Shown one piece after another: positions 15,000 through 18,452 of a stretch of 18,452 nt of DNA. The notes beneath the pieces are model-generated. The model ran no database searches, was not told the DNA's origin, and saw only the letters and a program-made list of their open reading frames with translations. Made by a program: the position numbers and the translations under genes. Position 1 is the first letter of the stretch. Every line of letters begins with the position of its first letter. Origin of the DNA: an uncultured Rhodospirillales bacterium (GTDB lineage Bacteria > Pseudomonadota > Alphaproteobacteria > Rhodospirillales > Defluviicoccaceae); contig CAKZLS010000164.1 of the NCBI GenBank assembly GCA_937127205.1, forward strand, positions 1-18,452. The letters are read 5' to 3'.

Positions 15000-15018
15000 G
15001 GGGGGGGGGGGGGGGGGG
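15000..15018 (+). repeat. Homopolymer run of 19 G
   Basis: Nineteen consecutive G residues lie 93 nt upstream of hisB and 259 nt upstream of hslV. Such tracts change length by slippage and can fold as G-quadruplexes. They are also hard to sequence correctly. The length given is that in this sequence and may vary. Confidence 0.9.
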
Positions 15019-15184
15019 ATAACCAAAAAGTCGATATCAACCCCATGCACAGTAGAAATATAGCGGAATGGCGGTTCTCGGTCTTGACCTTGAATATGCC
15101 ACCGAGACCGTCATGGTTTGGATCAAGACTCCGCATTTGCGTAAGCAAAGCCGCGTTTCTTCGGGCGACTTGCTGGTGGCACCC

Positions 15185-15213
15185 TTGACCGGGCTTCACG
15201 AGAAGCATAAATC
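15185..15213 (+). promoter_or_regulatory. Possible hslV promoter
   Basis: TTGACC (15185-15190) and TAAATC (15208-15213) are 17 nt apart. They would start transcription near 15220, about 58 nt before the hslV ATG. The -10 match is modest, so it is only a candidate. Confidence 0.25.
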
Positions 15214-15277
15214 CTGGCCAAGCATCGATCGCCGGAGCGCAACTGCGCCGGTCCATCACTCCAGATTACTGGGATCC

Positions 15278-15826
15278 ATGACGAATCAAGACGGGCAGAA
15301 CTGGCACGGAACCACCATCCTTGCCGTACGCAAGGGTGGCCAAGTCGTCGTTGCCGGCGACGGTCAGGTGAGCCTGGGAAGCACCATCATCAAGTCCAAC
15401 GCTACCAAGGTGCGGCGCTTGGGGGACGGATCGGTCATTGCCGGTTTCGCGGGCGCCACGGCGGACGCATTTACGCTGTTCGAGCGCCTGGAGGGCAAAC
15501 TCGAGCAGTATCCGACGCAATTGGTCCGGGCGTGTGTGGAGCTCGCCAAGGATTGGCGCACCGATCGTTATTTGCGGCGCCTGGAAGCGATGATGGCGGT
15601 GGCCGACAAGTCCGTTTCGCTGGTCCTCACGGGAACCGGCGACGTACTCGAACCCGAAGAAGGCCTCATCGGCATCGGGTCAGGCGGGAATTTCGCCCTG
15701 TCGGCAGCCCGTGCTTTGATCGATCGCGACGACATGGATGCCGAAGCCATTGCCCGCAAATCGATGGCGGTAGCCGCCGATATCTGCGTTTATACGAACA
15801 GCAAGATCGTAATCGAGACCCTATGA
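15278..15826 (+). CDS. hslV: HslV, peptidase subunit of the HslUV protease
   Basis: HslV is the proteasome-like peptidase of the ATP-dependent HslUV complex, two stacked hexamers in the cytoplasm. The 182-residue product carries a short propeptide ending WHG; the catalytic N-terminal Thr is Thr12 (GTTILAVRK). The GDGQVSLG segment, the GFAGATADAFTL motif and the glycine-rich GIGSGGNFALSAARAL are typical. The ATG at 15278 is chosen because the family begins shortly before WHGTT; a longer in-frame extension lacks homology. The stop overlaps the hslU start as ATGA, so translation is coupled. Confidence 0.97.
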   Translation: MTNQDGQNWHGTTILAVRKGGQVVVAGDGQVSLGSTIIKSNATKVRRLGDGSVIAGFAGATADAFTLFERLEGKLEQYPTQLVRACVELAKDWRTDRYLRRLEAMMAVADKSVSLVLTGTGDVLEPEEGLIGIGSGGNFALSAARALIDRDDMDAEAIARKSMAVAADICVYTNSKIVIETL

Positions 15827-17136
15827 CCAGTTTTACGCCCCGCGAAATCGTCTCCGAACTGGACCGCTACATTGTCGGTCAAAACGACGCGAAACGCGCC
15901 GTAGCCATCGCTCTGCGCAACCGTTGGCGACGTCAACAACTCGAAGACGACATGCGCCAAGAGGTGCTGCCCAAGAACATTCTGATGATCGGCCCCACCG
16001 GCGTGGGCAAGACCGAAATCGCACGGCGCCTTGCCAATCTGGCGCAAGCGCCCTTCCTCAAGGTCGAGGCCACCAAATTTACTGAAATCGGCTACGTCGG
16101 GCGCGATGTGGAGCAGATCATCCGCGATCTGGTGGAAATCTCCGTCCATATGACGCGGGAGCGCCTGCGCAAGCAGGTGGTCGCCAAGGCCGAGCTGGCG
16201 GCCGAGGACCAAGTGATCAACGCCCTTGTCGGCGACACCGCCAAGTCCGAAACCCGTGAAAAGTTCCGCAAGATGCTGAGGAACGGCGAACTCGCCGATC
16301 GGGAAGTGGAGATTCAGGTTGCCGAAAACACCGGTCAACAACTCCCCACATTCGACATCCCGGGCGTTCCCGGCGCCCAGATGGGGATGCTCAACATCGG
16401 AGAAATGCTGGGCAAGGCATTCGGCGGGGCACCAACCAAGCCGAAAAAAATGTCGGTCGCAGATTCATATGAGGTTTTGATCGATCAGGAGGCGGACAAG
16501 CTTCTCGACGAGGACAAGGTGGTCAAGGAAGCCATCGAGGCGGTCGAAGACAACGGAATCGTGTTCCTGGACGAGGTCGACAAGATCACCGCCAGGTCGG
16601 AGCGTCAGGGCGCGGATGTCAGCCGCGAGGGTGTGCAGCGGGATCTGCTGCCGCTGATCGAGGGCACGATGGTGCCGACGAAACGGGGATCGGTGAAGAC
16701 CGATCATATTCTGTTTATTGCATCCGGCGCGTTCCACGTTGCAAAACCGTCCGACATGCTTCCGGAGCTGCAGGGCCGCCTGCCGAACCGGGTGGAGCTG
16801 AAGGCCCTGACCCGCGAGGATTTCGTTCGCATTCTAACGGAGCCGGAAGCGAGCCTGATCAAACAGTACACGGCTTTGATGGGCGTCGAGAACGTAACGC
16901 TTACGTTCACCGATGACGCCGTTCAGGAAATCGCCACCCTCGCCGAGGAGATCAATCATGGTGTCGAGAACATCGGCGCCCGGCGGTTGCAGACGGTGCT
17001 GGAAAAACTGGTGGAAGAGATCAGCTTCACGGCGTCGGAACGCTCCGGCGATCAGTTGACGATCGATGCCGAGATCGTCCGGGCGACGGTCGGCGAACTC
17101 GCCAGAAACGCCGATTTGACCAAGTTCATTCTCTAA
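15823..17136 (+). CDS. hslU: HslU, ATPase subunit of the HslUV protease
   Basis: HslU is the AAA+ unfoldase that feeds substrates to HslV. The 437-residue product has Walker A GPTGVGKT (57-64) and Walker B IVFLDEVDK (Asp250, Glu251). The substrate pore motif is GYVGRDVE. The family-specific I domain lies between the Walker motifs, and the arginine finger region follows after QGRLPNRVELK. The C terminus LTKFIL is the tail that inserts into HslV to activate it. Size is typical. The start overlaps hslV by four bases. Its 3' end overlaps the convergent smr gene by 11 nt. Confidence 0.98.
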   Translation: MTSFTPREIVSELDRYIVGQNDAKRAVAIALRNRWRRQQLEDDMRQEVLPKNILMIGPTGVGKTEIARRLANLAQAPFLKVEATKFTEIGYVGRDVEQIIRDLVEISVHMTRERLRKQVVAKAELAAEDQVINALVGDTAKSETREKFRKMLRNGELADREVEIQVAENTGQQLPTFDIPGVPGAQMGMLNIGEMLGKAFGGAPTKPKKMSVADSYEVLIDQEADKLLDEDKVVKEAIEAVEDNGIVFLDEVDKITARSERQGADVSREGVQRDLLPLIEGTMVPTKRGSVKTDHILFIASGAFHVAKPSDMLPELQGRLPNRVELKALTREDFVRILTEPEASLIKQYTALMGVENVTLTFTDDAVQEIATLAEEINHGVENIGARRLQTVLEKLVEEISFTASERSGDQLTIDAEIVRATVGELARNADLTKFIL

Positions 17137-17725
17137 GAGCCCGTCCGCCGGGCCGCCGGGTCCTTCGCAGCAACACGTAAAGGGCACCCTCGCCGCCGTC
17201 GGGCGGAATCGCATGGCTAAACGCGAGAATTCTCTCCCGGTTCGGGGATTCATTCATCCAGCGCGGCACCGCATTCCGAAGGACTCCGCCGGTTCCGTCG
17301 GTGCGAAACCCTTTTCCCGTTATGACCAGCACGCAACGGCGTCCCGCGGCTTGGGAGCGGGCGAGAAATGCCTCAAGGGTCCGATGAGCCTGATCTTGGG
17401 TGCTCCCGTGCAGATCGATCTCTGCCTCGATGGCGATTTGCCCCCGCCGTAACTTCGCGAGCGTCCGCTTGTCGACCCCGGAAGCCATGCCATGCGTCAG
17501 TTCGGGCGCTTCGGCCGCTTTTTTTCTCACCGGTGGCATTACGGGTCTGATGCCGGGTACCGGTACCGGGGTGGTTCGCTTTTCGGTTTGACGCGGGGCT
17601 TCACCAGGCGGCTGGGCCTTGCCGCGCGAGCGAAGCGGTTTGACTTCGGCGGTGATCCGGCGCCACAGTTCCTCATCGGAGACGGCCTTGTCGCGGCCGC
17701 CGCCGGATTGCGTGTCTTTAGGCAT
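17126..17725 (-). CDS. Smr domain protein
   Basis: The 199-residue product has a C-terminal Smr (MutS2-like) domain, a fold found in nucleases acting on DNA or RNA junctions. The key motifs are AEIDLHGSTQDQA (DLHG at 104-107) and VLVITGKGFRTDG (135-139 ITGKG). HAIPPDGGEGALYVLLRR closes the domain. The first 75 residues are charged, proline-rich and probably flexible. Its start lies eight bases inside the lutC end, so the two are probably co-transcribed and coupled. Its stop lies within the end of hslU on the other strand. Nuclease activity is known for some Smr proteins but is only inferred here. Confidence 0.92.
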   Translation of the reverse strand: MPKDTQSGGGRDKAVSDEELWRRITAEVKPLRSRGKAQPPGEAPRQTEKRTTPVPVPGIRPVMPPVRKKAAEAPELTHGMASGVDKRTLAKLRRGQIAIEAEIDLHGSTQDQAHRTLEAFLARSQAAGRRCVLVITGKGFRTDGTGGVLRNAVPRWMNESPNRERILAFSHAIPPDGGEGALYVLLRRTRRPGGRALRE

Positions 17726-18395
17726 CGATAATCAAGATGTGCAGTCTGAGCGGACCGTGAGCCCCCAACAGCAAGGTCTGTTCGATGTCGGCGGTCCGCG
17801 ATGGGCCGGTAATCCAATTCACCACCCGTGGCATGTTGCCGTGTCCCAAGCTGTCGCGAAGCTTTGCCCAGATTTCTTCATAGGTGCCGGCAATTTGGTC
17901 TACGGAAACAACCGCAATGTGCGTGTCCGGCAGGAAGTTGAGGGTTGTCGGATGCTCCCGACCGGACAGCATAACCAAAGTTCCGGTCTCTGCGACACCC
18001 CCGAACACACCCGTCACGCCGACCGCGTCGTTGCCCTCGGCCGGGCCGGTCTCGACACTCAGCAGCGGTTCGTTGGACCATGGTATGGCGCCCACGTCGG
18101 TTCCTGTCGCGACACGCAAGGTTGTCGGCAGATTGGCCGACTTTAGATAACGGGCGATGGCCGCGGGGATGTCGTCCCATGTGCTCAGCCGTTCGGTCGT
18201 CGCGTCCACCTTTTCCGCTTCTGTAACGAACAGGTTGACCCGCGACACCCGGTCCAATCGGCTACGGGCGGGTATCACGTTGGACGCGGGGTGTTCGAAC
18301 CGTTGCCGCAACGCTGCGGCAACGCATCCGGATACGGGTCCGCGCCCGAGGGATTTGCGGATATCGGTCAATACCTTCTCGCGGGAAGCGCTCAA
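17718..18395 (-). CDS. lutC: LutC/YkgG-family lactate utilization protein
   Basis: LutC belongs to the LUD-domain family and works with LutA and LutB, iron-sulfur proteins that oxidise L-lactate to pyruvate. The 225-residue product shows the family N terminus SASREKVLTDIRKSLGRG, then GVTGVFGGVAETGTLV and HIAVVSVDQI, and the closing GPSRTADIEQTLLLGAHGP. A TTG at 18395 is preferred as start. It gives the usual short N terminus, overlaps the upstream lutB stop as TTGA, and has GGGGAGG 9 nt upstream. An ATG at 18422 would add 9 residues. Its end overlaps smr by eight bases. Confidence 0.93.
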   Translation of the reverse strand: MSASREKVLTDIRKSLGRGPVSGCVAAALRQRFEHPASNVIPARSRLDRVSRVNLFVTEAEKVDATTERLSTWDDIPAAIARYLKSANLPTTLRVATGTDVGAIPWSNEPLLSVETGPAEGNDAVGVTGVFGGVAETGTLVMLSGREHPTTLNFLPDTHIAVVSVDQIAGTYEEIWAKLRDSLGHGNMPRVVNWITGPSRTADIEQTLLLGAHGPLRLHILIIDA

Positions 18396-18452
18396 TGCCT
18401 CTGGCCTCCCCGCGCCGACCATAACTGTTGAAAGGTCTGACCCTGCGGAGCC
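18392..18452 (-). CDS. lutB: C-terminal end of LutB (partial)
   Basis: The last 19 or so residues of a protein read in from the window edge. They end in PQGQTFQQLWSARGGQRH, which resembles the C terminus of proteobacterial LutB iron-sulfur proteins. The TGA at 18392-18394 overlaps the proposed lutC TTG start. The identification rests on the short tail and on lutC next door. Confidence 0.55.
   Translation of the reverse strand, partial: APQGQTFQQLWSARGGQRH

Larger units (their letters stand above)
14907..15277. other. Divergent promoter region between hisB and hslV
   Basis: This 371-nt gap separates leftward hisB from rightward hslV and should carry the promoters of both. It includes the G19 tract. 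Open frames exist across it on both strands (for example an in-frame extension of hslV back to 15068), but none shows a recognisable family. No clear heat-shock promoter could be assigned. Confidence 0.6.

Noticed and set aside
15068..15277. In-frame upstream extension of hslV
   Set aside because: No homology to HslV; the family N terminus begins just before the WHGTT motif.
1..18452. tRNA, rRNA or CRISPR arrays
   Set aside because: No cloverleaf-like segments with a T-loop motif, no conserved rRNA blocks and no regularly spaced repeats were seen by eye.

Overview
This window looks like the chromosome of an alphaproteobacterium, probably near the Rhodospirillales. The clues are the gene order hisB–DUF2628–hisH–hisA–hisF–hisE–hinT, the divergent hslV–hslU pair beside it, and DUF2244, DUF2628 and Smr proteins of the type common in that class. 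This placement is an inference from gene content and order; no database search was possible.

Left part (1–9.6 kb) is a set of short, mostly independent units. It holds a DUF2244 membrane protein; a DUF900-type alpha/beta-hydrolase whose catalytic Ser and His both appear replaced; a YciI-like protein with a DUF4870-like membrane protein; a small exported coiled-coil protein; panD; a glyoxalase I-type protein; a small protein with two CxxCxGxG knuckles; and a 63-residue unknown. Next comes a TRAFs-binding (DUF4071)/TPR-type gene broken by an apparent one-base deletion near 5390. After it are an orphan CcmG/ResA-type thioredoxin, an unknown protein and a large radical SAM enzyme.

An apparently intact IS30-family element lies at 9899–10931, with 28-bp imperfect ends, a 3-bp CAC target duplication and a DD(33)E transposase. 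It sits 38 bp beyond the stop of hinT, the last gene of the his operon. Its transposase gene carries a perfect 34-nt palindrome inside the helix-turn-helix coding region.

Right part (10.9–18.45 kb) is conserved housekeeping. The leftward operon hisB, DUF2628, hisH, hisA, hisF, hisE and hinT covers the middle and late steps of histidine synthesis: IGP dehydratase, the HisHF synthase, the HisA isomerase and PR-ATP pyrophosphatase. Several of its genes are translationally coupled. Across a 371-bp intergenic region that contains an uninterrupted run of 19 G, hslV–hslU (ATP-dependent protease, 4-nt overlap) run rightward. They converge, with an 11-nt overlap, on a leftward smr gene that follows lutC and the very end of lutB (lactate utilisation).

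No single stretch is clearly a new multi-gene system. The most unusual items are the probable hydrolase pseudoenzyme with a possible leaderless start, the G19 tract between his and hsl, the palindrome inside the transposase gene, and the frameshifted TRAFs-binding gene. No tRNA, rRNA or CRISPR array was seen.
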